NCBI RefSeq assembly: GCF_018449545.1
Contig: NZ_JAAVUR010000006.1
Location: 62,001 to 126,000 of the forward strand
Direction: 5' to 3'
Source of the DNA: Granulicella sp. dw_53
Lineage (GTDB): Bacteria; Acidobacteriota; Terriglobia; Terriglobales; Acidobacteriaceae
Length of the DNA stretch: 64,000 nucleotides
The translations under genes and the position numbers were made by a program. This document shows positions 8,738 to 16,936 of this stretch, in pieces (the stretch's first letter is position 1; each line of letters begins with the position of its first letter). The notes beneath the pieces were generated by a model, which saw only the letters and a program-made list of their open reading frames with translations, did no database searches and had not been told where the DNA came from.

Positions 8738-9637
8738 ATGGACGAGCCCAGACACCCAATTGTTGATGTACTATTGCGTTTGTTGCGGACTCTCAGGGTT
8801 AAGCAGGGATTGACTCTCGAGGAAGTTGCAGATCGAGCTGGTATCCATAGAACACATCTTGGCCTGATCGAACGAATGGAGCGTCAACCCACGCTGAGCG
8901 TCGCCGTGCAAATCGCCAAATCGTTCGACTTGGATCTCTCGGACTTACTTCTAAAAGCAGAGCTGATACAAACCGGGAAGCTCCGGGAAGAAGAAGCTTT
9001 TAGAGACCTTTTCGTTCGGATTGAAAAGCCCGAATGTCTTCGGAATCTCGAACTCCTGGAGCTGCATACAGGTCTTTCGGGCGCGATGCTCTTGAAAGCA
9101 ATTCATGGCTGTTACACCATGCTGGATACCATCGACTCAGAGCTAGTCGCAAACGGATCTCCTCCAATTGGGGGGCTAGTAGAACTCGCGAACCTATCTT
9201 CTATGGTCGGCAATATGGTGGGTGGAGCGATTGCGGAAACTTCTGAAGGCCTGTATGCACGAAACAAACCGCATCATTATCCAGATCTCCTACCACTACG
9301 TGATCCTGCCAAAAACCTTGAGTTGAAGATGGCTTTAGAAACAAACAAGCCCAAGGGTCACCTACCGAAAGCGGGGACTTACATTACCATCCGCTATGTT
9401 CTGGGCGATAGAGCCGGTACCTACGCAAGAAAGACCCGAGGCAATACCGTATGGATTTGGGAGGTGAAGGTCGGCTTGATCAATATTGGGGACTTCGATA
9501 TAAGCAACACTGAAGGCGACTCAGGGAAAACGGCGGTTATAAAAACCACTGTGTTCAATGCAATGCCTCTGGTCTATTTTGATCCGTCATTTTGTCCGTA
9601 CGATGCAAGACGAGGAAGCTATCCGGGATTAAATTAG
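8738..9637 (+). CDS. HTH (XRE/controller-like) domain fused to a PD-(D/E)xK nuclease: probable type II restriction endonuclease
   Basis: Residues about 9-75 form an XRE/C-protein-type helix-turn-helix (VKQGLTLEEVADRAGIHRTH, then LIERMERQPTLS). The remaining 220 residues resemble no family I can name, but contain PD (182-183) followed 11 residues later by ELK (195-197), the spacing of a PD-(D/E)xK catalytic motif, and then beta-rich sequence (TYITIRYVL, TVWIWEVKVG). Together with the divergent C5 methyltransferase this is best read as the cognate restriction endonuclease carrying its own controller domain, so one polypeptide could both cut and regulate through the palindrome at 8677-8690. Specificity is unknown. 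A regulator that merely accompanies a lost nuclease is the alternative. Composition is low-GC like its partner. Confidence 0.75.
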   Translation: MDEPRHPIVDVLLRLLRTLRVKQGLTLEEVADRAGIHRTHLGLIERMERQPTLSVAVQIAKSFDLDLSDLLLKAELIQTGKLREEEAFRDLFVRIEKPECLRNLELLELHTGLSGAMLLKAIHGCYTMLDTIDSELVANGSPPIGGLVELANLSSMVGNMVGGAIAETSEGLYARNKPHHYPDLLPLRDPAKNLELKMALETNKPKGHLPKAGTYITIRYVLGDRAGTYARKTRGNTVWIWEVKVGLINIGDFDISNTEGDSGKTAVIKTTVFNAMPLVYFDPSFCPYDARRGSYPGLN

Positions 9638-9707
9638 TCTGTTTCGCTAGTCTCCGCTCTCCTCCCCCGGCAACTCTCCCCATCATAGATACGATGATTT
9701 AGATTTT

Positions 9708-9739
9708 CTCGGCAAAGCGAGGAACCGCTCTTACTTTCC
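9708..9739. repeat. Right copy of the island-bounding direct repeat, overlapping the mnmE stop
   Basis: This copy matches 7369-7400 at 26 of 32 positions. Its right end includes the mnmE stop codon and the Gly-Lys codons of the conserved CIGK terminus. The mnmE (trmE/thdF) 3' end is the known attachment site of Salmonella genomic island 1 and relatives, whose attB likewise covers the codons for FCIGK and stop. Confidence 0.45.
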
Positions 9740-11083
9740 GATGCAGAACTTACTAAAGATCAAATGCAGAATATCGTCGCTGCTCGTAGCCCCCGTCAAC
9801 GAGTCCAGCGCCTGCAATCCCTCATAAAGATCCAGCAGCGCCATCTCATGCGGAACATCCCCCGCCACTGCCCCTCGCGCCCGCATCAACGCAGCGATCG
9901 CCGCCACCACTGCCTGCTGTTGTCGCAGATTCGTAATCATCCCCTGCGAACTAGCTATCGCGCCACCCGTCACCACTCCCAAAATGGCCTGCCGTAACTC
10001 TGCAATCCCCTCACCCGTCAACGCCGAGGTGGCAACACCCTCTAGCCCCGCAGACATCGGAGCCAGATCGCTCTTATTCCAAACCACAAGATGCGCCCGC
10101 TCACCAAGCCCCTCGATCAAACTCTCTTCCTCGCTCCCAATCCCCTCGCTCGCATCCACCACCACCAGCACTACATCCGCATCCGCCATCGCCTCACGCG
10201 ACTTCGCAATCCCCAGCGCCTCCGCCTCCTCCACCGCCACCCGCAACCCAGCCGTATCGATCAGCTCCACCGGAATCCCCTCCAGCGAAATCCTCTCCGT
10301 CACCAGGTCCCGCGTCGTCCCCGGCCTCGCCGTTACAATCGCGCGCTCCCGCTCCACCAGCCGGTTAAACAGCGACGACTTCCCCGCATTCGGTCGTCCC
10401 ACAATCGCCAGCGAGAACCCCTCCCGCACCACACGCCCGTACGAAAAACTCCGCGCCAGATCCTCCAGCGGCGCAACCACCTCATCCACCCGCGCCACAA
10501 TTTCATCTGCGGGCATCACATCGATGTCATCCTCCGCAAAGTCGATCCCCGCCTCTAGCCCGGCAATCAGTCCCACCAGCCTCTCCTTCACCGGCCCCAC
10601 CACCCGCGACAACGCACCACCCAACTGCTGCGCCGCCACCCGCGCCTGCTCCAGCGTCTGCGATTGGATTAGGTCATCCACCGCCTCCGCCTGCGTCAGG
10701 TCCAGCCGTCCCCGCAAAAACGCCCGCTGCGTAAACTCCCCCGGCTCCGCCAGCCGTGCGCCACCCGCGCAGCACTCCCGCACCACATACTCCAGCAGCG
10801 CCGGTGAGCCATGCACCGCAATCTCCACCACATCCTCAGTCGTATAGGAGTGCGGCGCGGCAAAGTAAGTCACCACCGCCTCATCCAACACCTGCCCACT
10901 CACTCGATCCACCAGCCTGCCGAACCGCGCCCGCCCCGCAACCATTGGCCGCGTCAGCGTGACCAACACCTCCGCAATCCCCCGAGCCAATGCACCCGAC
11001 AGCCGCACAATCCCAATCCCACCCCGCCCTGGCGGCGTAGAGACCGCTACAATCGTGTCCTCATCCAACAACATCTCGGCCAT
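9731..11083 (-). CDS. mnmE: tRNA modification GTPase MnmE (TrmE)
   Basis: MnmE works with MnmG to install the 5-carboxymethylaminomethyl-type modification on wobble uridine of certain tRNAs, using GTP and a formyl-folate derivative. The 450-residue protein has the N-terminal tetrahydrofolate-binding domain (about 1-120), a helical domain, and an inserted GTPase with G1 GRPNAGKSS (229-237), the G2 threonines in PGTTRD, G3 DTAG (276-279) and G4 NKSD (336-339). It ends in the invariant FCIGK, whose cysteine is needed for modification. It is the last gene of a leftward run (SPFH protein, nucleoside permease, mnmE), 15 bases after the permease. Its 3' end coincides with the repeat bounding the restriction island. 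Confidence 0.97.
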   Translation of the reverse strand: MAEMLLDEDTIVAVSTPPGRGGIGIVRLSGALARGIAEVLVTLTRPMVAGRARFGRLVDRVSGQVLDEAVVTYFAAPHSYTTEDVVEIAVHGSPALLEYVVRECCAGGARLAEPGEFTQRAFLRGRLDLTQAEAVDDLIQSQTLEQARVAAQQLGGALSRVVGPVKERLVGLIAGLEAGIDFAEDDIDVMPADEIVARVDEVVAPLEDLARSFSYGRVVREGFSLAIVGRPNAGKSSLFNRLVERERAIVTARPGTTRDLVTERISLEGIPVELIDTAGLRVAVEEAEALGIAKSREAMADADVVLVVVDASEGIGSEEESLIEGLGERAHLVVWNKSDLAPMSAGLEGVATSALTGEGIAELRQAILGVVTGGAIASSQGMITNLRQQQAVVAAIAALMRARGAVAGDVPHEMALLDLYEGLQALDSLTGATSSDDILHLIFSKFCIGK

Positions 11084-11098
11084 TAATCCAGCCTACTA

Positions 11099-12145
11099 CT
11101 ACCGTCCCGGAACACTACCTTCATACCGGTCCCAATGCGTGACCAGCTCCCGCACCACCACATTCCCCACCACCCACTCCGTCTCAAACGCCGTCGATTG
11201 AACATACGGCGCAGTCACACTCTCCACCGCCGTCATCCCCGGAGCCTGCATGCTGTAGTTCGACCCCACCCGCACCACCATCAACCGCTGATAGTCCACA
11301 CGGTGCATCCTCTGCAGCCGCTTCAACGCCTCCGCAATCCCCGAGTCCTCCATATTCGACATCGTGAAGTTGCCCTTCCCCTTCGTCCACAACGTCACCC
11401 AGTCGTTCGCATACTGCGTCATCACCTTCCCATGCCAATACGTATCCGCGGTAAAACTATCCCCTCGAATCACCACCGGAGCCTTCATAGCATTCGGAAA
11501 ACCCACCCACTGCTCCCTGTCTGCTTTCATCGCGGCATTATCAGGCAGCTTCAAATCCTTCGTCAGACCATACGCCCAGCCAGCCAACCCCGCATTCAGC
11601 GGATAGCTATTGTCCGTCATTGGCTTCGCCGGAATCTCGTTCGGCCCCTTCGCTCCAATCACGAACAAGCCATACGGCCATCCCGCCGGCTTCTCCGTCG
11701 AATCCACCTGCCGGCTCACATCGTTCACCACATAGCTCGCCCACGCCGCCGTGCCAATCGTCCCATCCGCCGGATCGACACCCGCAATCCCATCCACCAG
11801 CCAGTACGCATGGCTCAGGTCAAACCGCGGATCCAACCCCAGCGCCATAATCGAAGGCCCCGCATTCGCCAGCGTCATTCCCGTCACAATACCCAGCACA
11901 TCGTGTGCCGCATTCATCCGCAGCGCCCGTACGCCACCAGGAAAATCCAACTTCTCCGTCAGCTTCTCCCGCTCTACCCAATATTGAAACTCCCCCGGCG
12001 CATCTCCCGTATCCTCACCCTGCTCAAACGTAGTGACGACCACCACCTTGATCTTCAACGGCCCAGCCGCACCCTGCGCCCCACCCGACAAACAACCCAG
12101 AGCCCCAACAAACATCACCACAAAACACTTCAGCAACTTCCCCAT
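11099..12145 (-). CDS. Purine nucleoside permease (NUP family) precursor
   Basis: The product resembles the NUP family of fungal and bacterial proteins linked to purine nucleoside uptake, whose fold is related to nucleoside phosphorylases. A signal peptide (LLKCFVVMFVGALGCLSGG) is followed by the family block KIKVVVVTTFEQGEDTGDAP and later LANAGPSIMALGLDPRFDLS, where glycine-rich and Asp-containing segments correspond to the nucleoside-binding site. I take the ATG at 12145 because GGAG lies nine bases upstream; an ATG and a TTG slightly upstream are alternatives. The protein is probably periplasmic, and 'permease' may be a misnomer in bacteria. It lies 52 bases downstream of the SPFH gene and 15 bases upstream of mnmE, in one orientation. 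Confidence 0.85.
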   Translation of the reverse strand: MGKLLKCFVVMFVGALGCLSGGAQGAAGPLKIKVVVVTTFEQGEDTGDAPGEFQYWVEREKLTEKLDFPGGVRALRMNAAHDVLGIVTGMTLANAGPSIMALGLDPRFDLSHAYWLVDGIAGVDPADGTIGTAAWASYVVNDVSRQVDSTEKPAGWPYGLFVIGAKGPNEIPAKPMTDNSYPLNAGLAGWAYGLTKDLKLPDNAAMKADREQWVGFPNAMKAPVVIRGDSFTADTYWHGKVMTQYANDWVTLWTKGKGNFTMSNMEDSGIAEALKRLQRMHRVDYQRLMVVRVGSNYSMQAPGMTAVESVTAPYVQSTAFETEWVVGNVVVRELVTHWDRYEGSVPGR

Positions 12146-12197
12146 TACACTCATCTCCAACGAATCCCGAAAATTTACAAAGTACCTCGAAGATACA

Positions 12198-13142
12198 TCA
12201 CCCTCGCGGCGGCACCGCCGCTATTGGAACTCCCGCATGACCCGCCCCACCCCGCAATCCCGCCAGTATCTGCGTAAGAAAATCTCCCGCAGCCCCAGGA
12301 TTGCTCGGCAGAAACAAAGTATTCGTGCCTGACTTCGTTCCAATATCCTTCAAAGTATCGAAGTACTGCGTCAGCAGCACCAGCGCCATCACATCCTCCG
12401 CCGTCGCACCCGGCACCGCCTCGCGAAAGTGCTCGATCGAGCTCCGCAGCCCATCGATAATTGCCTGCCGCTCCGCCGCAATTCCCTTACCCTGCAGAGC
12501 CTTACTCTCCGCCTCTGCCTCGGCCTGCTTCACCTTCAGCGTCTTCTCCGCCTCCCCTCTAGCCTGCGCCGCCACCTGTGCCCGCTGCGCCGCGTTGATG
12601 TCGTTCATCGCCGCCTTCACCTTCACATCCGGAATGATGTCCGTCACCAGCGCCGTCAGAATATTGAACCCGAATCCCGACATGATCGTGTCCAACTCCG
12701 TCTTCACATTAATTGAGATCCCCGACTGCTGTTCGAACGTCTCATCCAGCGTCAGCTTCGGCACATGCCCCAAAATCGAATTGAACACGAAACTCTCAAT
12801 CTGCTTCTGCGGACTCGAAAGCTTATAGAAGGCGTCGTAGATCTTCTCATCCAGAACCTGGTACTGCACGCTCACCGGAATCTGCACGAACACGTTATCC
12901 CGCGTCTTCGTCTCCACGCTGAACTGCGCCTGCTTTACCTGCAGATCCACAATGAACACCCGCTCCGCCCACGGCACAAGCACATGCAGACCGGGCCGCA
13001 CAATCCGGTTGAACTTGCCGAACCGCTCTACCACCCCGGCACTCGCCGTCCGCACCGTGAACAGCGTCTTCAGCACCGTCACCAACGCCACAACGCCGAA
13101 GATCACCAGCACCACTACCAGCAACGTACTCACAGGTTCCAT
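12198..13142 (-). CDS. SPFH/Band 7 (stomatin-like) membrane protein
   Basis: SPFH proteins assemble on membranes into scaffolding rings and influence membrane-protein quality control. After an N-terminal hydrophobic helix (STLLVVVLVIFGVVALVTV) the protein has the SPFH core (VERFGKFNRIVRPGLHVLVP, then VDLQVKQAQFSVETKTRDNV) and an Ala/Glu-rich coiled coil (AQRAQVAAQARGEAEKTLKV to about residue 225). A short C-terminal tail is rich in Gly and Pro. The ATG at 13142, preceded by GAGG, places the membrane helix at the N-terminus; a longer frame upstream has no good signal. The length of 314 residues fits the stomatin/paraslipin type. It lies upstream of the purine nucleoside permease gene and mnmE in the same orientation. 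Confidence 0.92.
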   Translation of the reverse strand: MEPVSTLLVVVLVIFGVVALVTVLKTLFTVRTASAGVVERFGKFNRIVRPGLHVLVPWAERVFIVDLQVKQAQFSVETKTRDNVFVQIPVSVQYQVLDEKIYDAFYKLSSPQKQIESFVFNSILGHVPKLTLDETFEQQSGISINVKTELDTIMSGFGFNILTALVTDIIPDVKVKAAMNDINAAQRAQVAAQARGEAEKTLKVKQAEAEAESKALQGKGIAAERQAIIDGLRSSIEHFREAVPGATAEDVMALVLLTQYFDTLKDIGTKSGTNTLFLPSNPGAAGDFLTQILAGLRGGAGHAGVPIAAVPPRG

Positions 13143-13265
13143 CGATAGACCTCGCCCCGAGAATACATCACCGTATGGCTCTGCACTCCGCAAGGTACCG
13201 AAGGAGTCCGTCTCTTACACCCGTAAAACCTCTGTCAAACCGCAGCTACCCTTAACACACGGACA

Positions 13266-14072
13266 TCAAGACGCGAACATCAAAAGATTCGGGCTAGGGT
13301 AACAAGCAGCATCCGTCCCCACACAGAACGTCAGGTTCCATCCGGTCGTCGTATTCGCCAACGCCTTCGGCACATCGACCGTAAAGGAGACGCGGTCCCC
13401 CGCCTTCCAGTTCCCCTGCAGCTCGGGATAAATCTTGCTCTTAACGCGCTCCCGGTTAGCAAGCTGCGTGCAGTAGATCTTGACCGTATTGAAGACCGCA
13501 CTGTTCGGTTCACTCGGAACCGTGAAGGAGACTTGAAACCTCACTCCATCCGCCGAGGGCGCCTTGGACACCTTGATCCCCATATCGGTCGAAGCAGTCA
13601 CACTCTGTGCAACCGCCACCCCCGAAGCAGCGCTCGCCACACTAACCGCAGGCGCAGCTGCAGCACTCGCCGCGGCCGCCGAAAACGGAATCTCCGTCTG
13701 CGGCAGCGGATATAGACACTCCTGCGTAATCTTCCCCTTCCTGTCGACCAGCAGAGCCGTATCGATAAAGAACAGTAAGTTCCTGCAGGACTGCTGCAAG
13801 CTATGCGTATTCACCGCCTGCTGAATCAGGTCCGACTGCATCTTGGCCCGATTCAGCTCGCGCGTATTGCGATCGTTATACCAGGCCACCGTAAAGTTGC
13901 CGAAGAGCCCCAACGCCGCGGCAAACAATCCAATCACCGCCGGGCTGCTCCACTTGAGATTGCCGGAAGACCGATCCTCTGGCGAAGATTTATCCAACAA
14001 CTTTTCAGCGACACCCTCTGAAGCTTGACCCTCAAAAGAGAGCCCCGGAGTTTCCATCTCAGTCTCGGCCAT
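13266..14072 (-). CDS. Hypothetical single-pass membrane protein with Ala/Ser-rich linker
   Basis: The 268-residue product has a short acidic N-terminus, one transmembrane helix (AVIGLFAAALGLFGNFTVAW, near 45-64), a helical stretch (NTRELNRAKMQSDLIQQAVN) and a low-complexity Ala/Val/Ser linker. The C-terminal domain of about 100 residues is beta-rich with three or four cysteines (KIYCTQLANRERVK, LTFCVGTDAACY). The topology suggests a cytoplasmic tail and an exported domain, or the reverse. No family is recognised. ATG 14072 has GGGAG five bases upstream and is preferred over an earlier in-frame start. The gene stands upstream of the SPFH gene with a gap of 120 bases and may not be co-transcribed with it. 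Confidence 0.65.
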   Translation of the reverse strand: MAETEMETPGLSFEGQASEGVAEKLLDKSSPEDRSSGNLKWSSPAVIGLFAAALGLFGNFTVAWYNDRNTRELNRAKMQSDLIQQAVNTHSLQQSCRNLLFFIDTALLVDRKGKITQECLYPLPQTEIPFSAAAASAAAAPAVSVASAASGVAVAQSVTASTDMGIKVSKAPSADGVRFQVSFTVPSEPNSAVFNTVKIYCTQLANRERVKSKIYPELQGNWKAGDRVSFTVDVPKALANTTTGWNLTFCVGTDAACYPSPNLLMFAS

Positions 14073-14301
14073 CGTATCTCCCGCCCGTAGCGCGGCTGTA
14101 TCTCTCAACCATTCCGCACGACAACTTCTCACAGCAGGTAACTCAGCACCCCGCATCAAAACCCGCAGACCGCCAAGCCAACCTACTCCGCTGAACTAAA
14201 CACCTTACTAAACACCTTAGCCAGGAAAGTATTCCGTCTCCTGCACCATGGAATGCGTTAAGCCAGCCACACACCAGCAGCACAGCGCGGCCTATCCGAA
14301 A

Positions 14302-14337
14302 TACGACAATCATCGTTAACATACGACGCAAGTCGTA
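14302..14337. promoter_or_regulatory. BlaI-type operator: palindrome plus degenerate second copy
   Basis: TACGACGCAAGTCGTA (14322-14337) is an inverted repeat ending 14 bases before the blaI start, and TACGACAATCATCGTT (14302-14317) repeats the left arm with a weaker right arm. Twin dyads next to the gene are typical of autoregulated BlaI/MecI repressors. A TACTAT sequence overlapping the operator end could be the -10 element, which would make the transcript leaderless or nearly so. Confidence 0.65.
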
Positions 14338-14351
14338 CTATTGTTCTTCAC

Positions 14352-14753
14352 ATGAAGAAACGCGAACAACCGAAGCCCACTCTCCCCCTTCCCACCGAGG
14401 CCGAACTCGAGGTCCTCAATATCCTCTGGACTACCGGACCCGCCACCGTTCGCGAGGTGCATACTGCCTTGAGCGGCAAACAAACCGGCTACACCACCGT
14501 GCTGAAGCAGATGCAGGTCATGGCGGAGAAAGGTCTGCTGGCGCGCAGCGAACGCTTCCGCTCGCACGTCTATGAAGCCCGCCTCCCCAAAGAACAGACC
14601 CAGCAACAGCTAGCGAAGAACCTCCTTCAACGAGCCTTCGACGGCTCCACCAAGAACCTCGTCCTCGGCGCGCTCTCCTCTCAAAAAGTCTCCTCCACAG
14701 AGTTAGCCGAGATCCGGAAGATACTCGACGACTTCGAGAAAGGCTCCCGATGA
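14352..14753 (+). CDS. BlaI/MecI/CopY-family transcriptional repressor
   Basis: The 133-residue protein is a winged-helix repressor that binds paired inverted repeats and is inactivated when its partner BlaR1-type protease triggers its cleavage. The N-terminal wing-helix block reads LPTEAELEVLNILWTTGPAT, followed by REVHTAL and TGYTTVLKQMQVMAEKGLLA. The C-terminal half is the dimerisation helix region (QQQLAKNLLQRAFDGSTKNL). The gene overlaps the downstream M56 peptidase gene by four bases (ATGA), so the two are translationally coupled. A clear dyad lies just upstream, and there is no evident Shine-Dalgarno before the ATG, fitting a very short leader. The signal sensed is unknown. Confidence 0.93.
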   Translation: MKKREQPKPTLPLPTEAELEVLNILWTTGPATVREVHTALSGKQTGYTTVLKQMQVMAEKGLLARSERFRSHVYEARLPKEQTQQQLAKNLLQRAFDGSTKNLVLGALSSQKVSSTELAEIRKILDDFEKGSR

Positions 14754-16732
14754 TAAACCTCATAAGCCCGACAAGCCTGATAACCCACACGCCCCTCTCC
14801 GCACAGGAACTCGTCCACGCCCTAGGCTGGACGCTACTTCACTTCTGCTGGCAGGGAGCGCTCGTCGCGACCATACTGTGGTGCCTTCTCACTCTACTAA
14901 GCAATCGCTCACCTCAAACGCGCTACGTAGCCGCCTGCTGTGCTTTGGCCCTCATGACTGCACTTCCCCTGCTAACCTTCGCGCACCTCATCACCTCGCA
15001 CAACACGCCTTACGCAACAAGAATCACCCTCGTCCCGAACAGCCCTCTCACCAACCTTCACGACGGCTCCGGTCCCTCAGAACCCTTACTCAACCACATC
15101 GCCCGAGTCCTCGATCAATCCATGCCCAGGCTACTCCCCATCTGGTTCGCCGGCGTGGTCCTCCTCCTAGCGCGCCTGAGCATCGGATTGATCGTCGCCA
15201 ATCGAATGAAGTCCGCCGCAACACAAACACCCTCCCTCGAACTGCATCGCACCTTCCATCAACTCGCCCGCCGCCTCGAAGTCACCCGCTCCGTCATTCT
15301 GATGCACTCCACACTCGTACAAGTCCCTACCGTCATTGGCTGGCTGCGTCCCATCGTCCTTCTGCCTCTTAGCTGCCTCGCAGGCCTATCCACCATTCAG
15401 GTCGAAGCCATCCTCGCTCACGAGCTCGCCCACATCCGCCGCCACGACTACCTCGTAGGCATCCTGCAATTCATCGTAGAAGCCCTGCTCTTCTATCACC
15501 CCGCCGTCTGGTGGGTCTCGAAGCAGATTCGCAAAGAGCGCGAACACTGCTGCGACGACCTCGCCGTGCGCATCGGCGGCGACGCCCTCACCTACGCCAA
15601 GGCGCTGTCCTTCCTCGAAGAGCAGCGTTCACCCTCACCCGCAGTCGCACTAGGAGCAAATGGAGGAATACTCGCAATGAGAATCAGACGCATCCTCGGA
15701 TCGAAACAAACTCCCGCAGTCTCTCAACCCACAGCCCTCGTACTCCTCAGCGCCACAGTTCTCGTCGTAGGCCTTGGCATCGGCACGGTAGCCCGCGCAC
15801 AACCCGGCCCACAGCTACAGGAGATACCCACAACCAATGGGCACACTCCCACCGGCCAGTATCTCGCATGGCTCGACGAAGACGTCCTCTGGATCATCTC
15901 CCCCGCCGAGCGCGCCGCCTTCATCCAGCTCACCAGCAACGCAGAGCGCGATCACTTCATCGAGCAGTTCTGGCTGCGCCGCGACCCCACACTCGGCGAC
16001 TCCAAGCTCTCCTACCGGGAAGAGCACTACCGCCGCATCGCCTACGCGAACCAGCACTTTGCAACCACGGTCGACGGATGGAAGACCGATCGCGGCCGAA
16101 TCTACATCGTCTACGGAACACCCGACACCATCGACGCCTACCCCGCCGGCGCACCCGAGTTCTCCGGCAAGCCCGCCGAGGCCTGGCACTACCGCTCACT
16201 CATCGGCGTCGGCCAGAACATCGAAGTAAGGTTCGTCGATCTCTGCAACTGCGGCAACTACCAATTGCAGTCTCAGACAGCCTCGGGAAAAAGCCTCTCC
16301 AACGCATCCAGTCCAAACGAACCACTAACAGTTCAGACTCAAATGACACATAGGCCCATCATTCGCAAAGTGGCCTACAGCAGCCCAGCTAGAGACACGC
16401 AACCAACGGCCTCAACAGATCCTGCACAAAACACCAGCACAGTTCCTAGAAGGATCGGCAACGGCGTCTCCGCTCCAACGATCCTCTACGCGCCAATACC
16501 CGAGTACACAGAGTCCGCCAAGCAGGAAAAGATAAGCGGCCCCGTACTGCTCAACCTATGGGTCGACGAACAAGGCAAGCCCAGCCATGTGCATGTGCTT
16601 CGCGGAATCGACAAGGGCCTCGACGAGAAGGCCATCGAAGCAGTAAAGCAATACAAGTTCAAGCCGGCCATGCAGGACGATAAACCGGTCCTGGTTCAAC
16701 TGAACATCGAGGTTAATTTGAAAGTCTTCTAA
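14750..16732 (+). CDS. BlaR1-like M56 metallopeptidase fused to GWxTD and TonB C-terminal domains
   Basis: The 660-residue membrane protein starts with several transmembrane helices and the zinc peptidase motif HELAHIRRHD (His224-Glu-Leu-Ala-His228), with the downstream REREHCCDDLAV block near 263. A further helix (about 325-345) leads outside the cytoplasm. Instead of the beta-lactam-binding domain of classical BlaR1, it carries a GWxTD-type domain (about 372-470: FIEQFWLRRDPTLGDSKLSY, then DRGRIYIVYGTPD), a linker, and a TonB-like C-terminal domain (about 575-660: GPVLLNLWVDEQGKPSH, AIEAVKQYKFKPA). Coupling to the BlaI gene suggests it senses an envelope signal and relieves repression. The TonB module could contact outer-membrane receptors, which is inference. 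The architecture recurs in Acidobacteria but its ligand is unknown. Confidence 0.88.
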   Translation: MINLISPTSLITHTPLSAQELVHALGWTLLHFCWQGALVATILWCLLTLLSNRSPQTRYVAACCALALMTALPLLTFAHLITSHNTPYATRITLVPNSPLTNLHDGSGPSEPLLNHIARVLDQSMPRLLPIWFAGVVLLLARLSIGLIVANRMKSAATQTPSLELHRTFHQLARRLEVTRSVILMHSTLVQVPTVIGWLRPIVLLPLSCLAGLSTIQVEAILAHELAHIRRHDYLVGILQFIVEALLFYHPAVWWVSKQIRKEREHCCDDLAVRIGGDALTYAKALSFLEEQRSPSPAVALGANGGILAMRIRRILGSKQTPAVSQPTALVLLSATVLVVGLGIGTVARAQPGPQLQEIPTTNGHTPTGQYLAWLDEDVLWIISPAERAAFIQLTSNAERDHFIEQFWLRRDPTLGDSKLSYREEHYRRIAYANQHFATTVDGWKTDRGRIYIVYGTPDTIDAYPAGAPEFSGKPAEAWHYRSLIGVGQNIEVRFVDLCNCGNYQLQSQTASGKSLSNASSPNEPLTVQTQMTHRPIIRKVAYSSPARDTQPTASTDPAQNTSTVPRRIGNGVSAPTILYAPIPEYTESAKQEKISGPVLLNLWVDEQGKPSHVHVLRGIDKGLDEKAIEAVKQYKFKPAMQDDKPVLVQLNIEVNLKVF

Positions 16733-16773
16733 AAAGAAAAACAAATCCAGCTCCAAGACATAGCAACGGTCTC

Positions 16774-16805
16774 TGCGTAGGGCCATCAGTTGTTGGCCCT
16801 ACGCA
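16774..16805. terminator. Strong hairpin after the peptidase gene
   Basis: TGCGTAGGGCCA pairs perfectly with TGGCCCTACGCA across an eight-base loop, 41 bases after the peptidase stop. On the + strand it is followed by an A-rich rather than T-rich run, so it may act as an mRNA 3' end stabiliser or atypical terminator. Confidence 0.5.
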
Positions 16806-16936
16806 AAATTAAAAAAAATAGAGATAGAGAAACAGACATAAAGCCATAGGGAATAAACCTCTCCACGCAGGTGTCTACTACACAGCAAACATGATAAGCA
16901 TCATGCTTTAGCTCGACACCGTATCGGAGAAGATAA

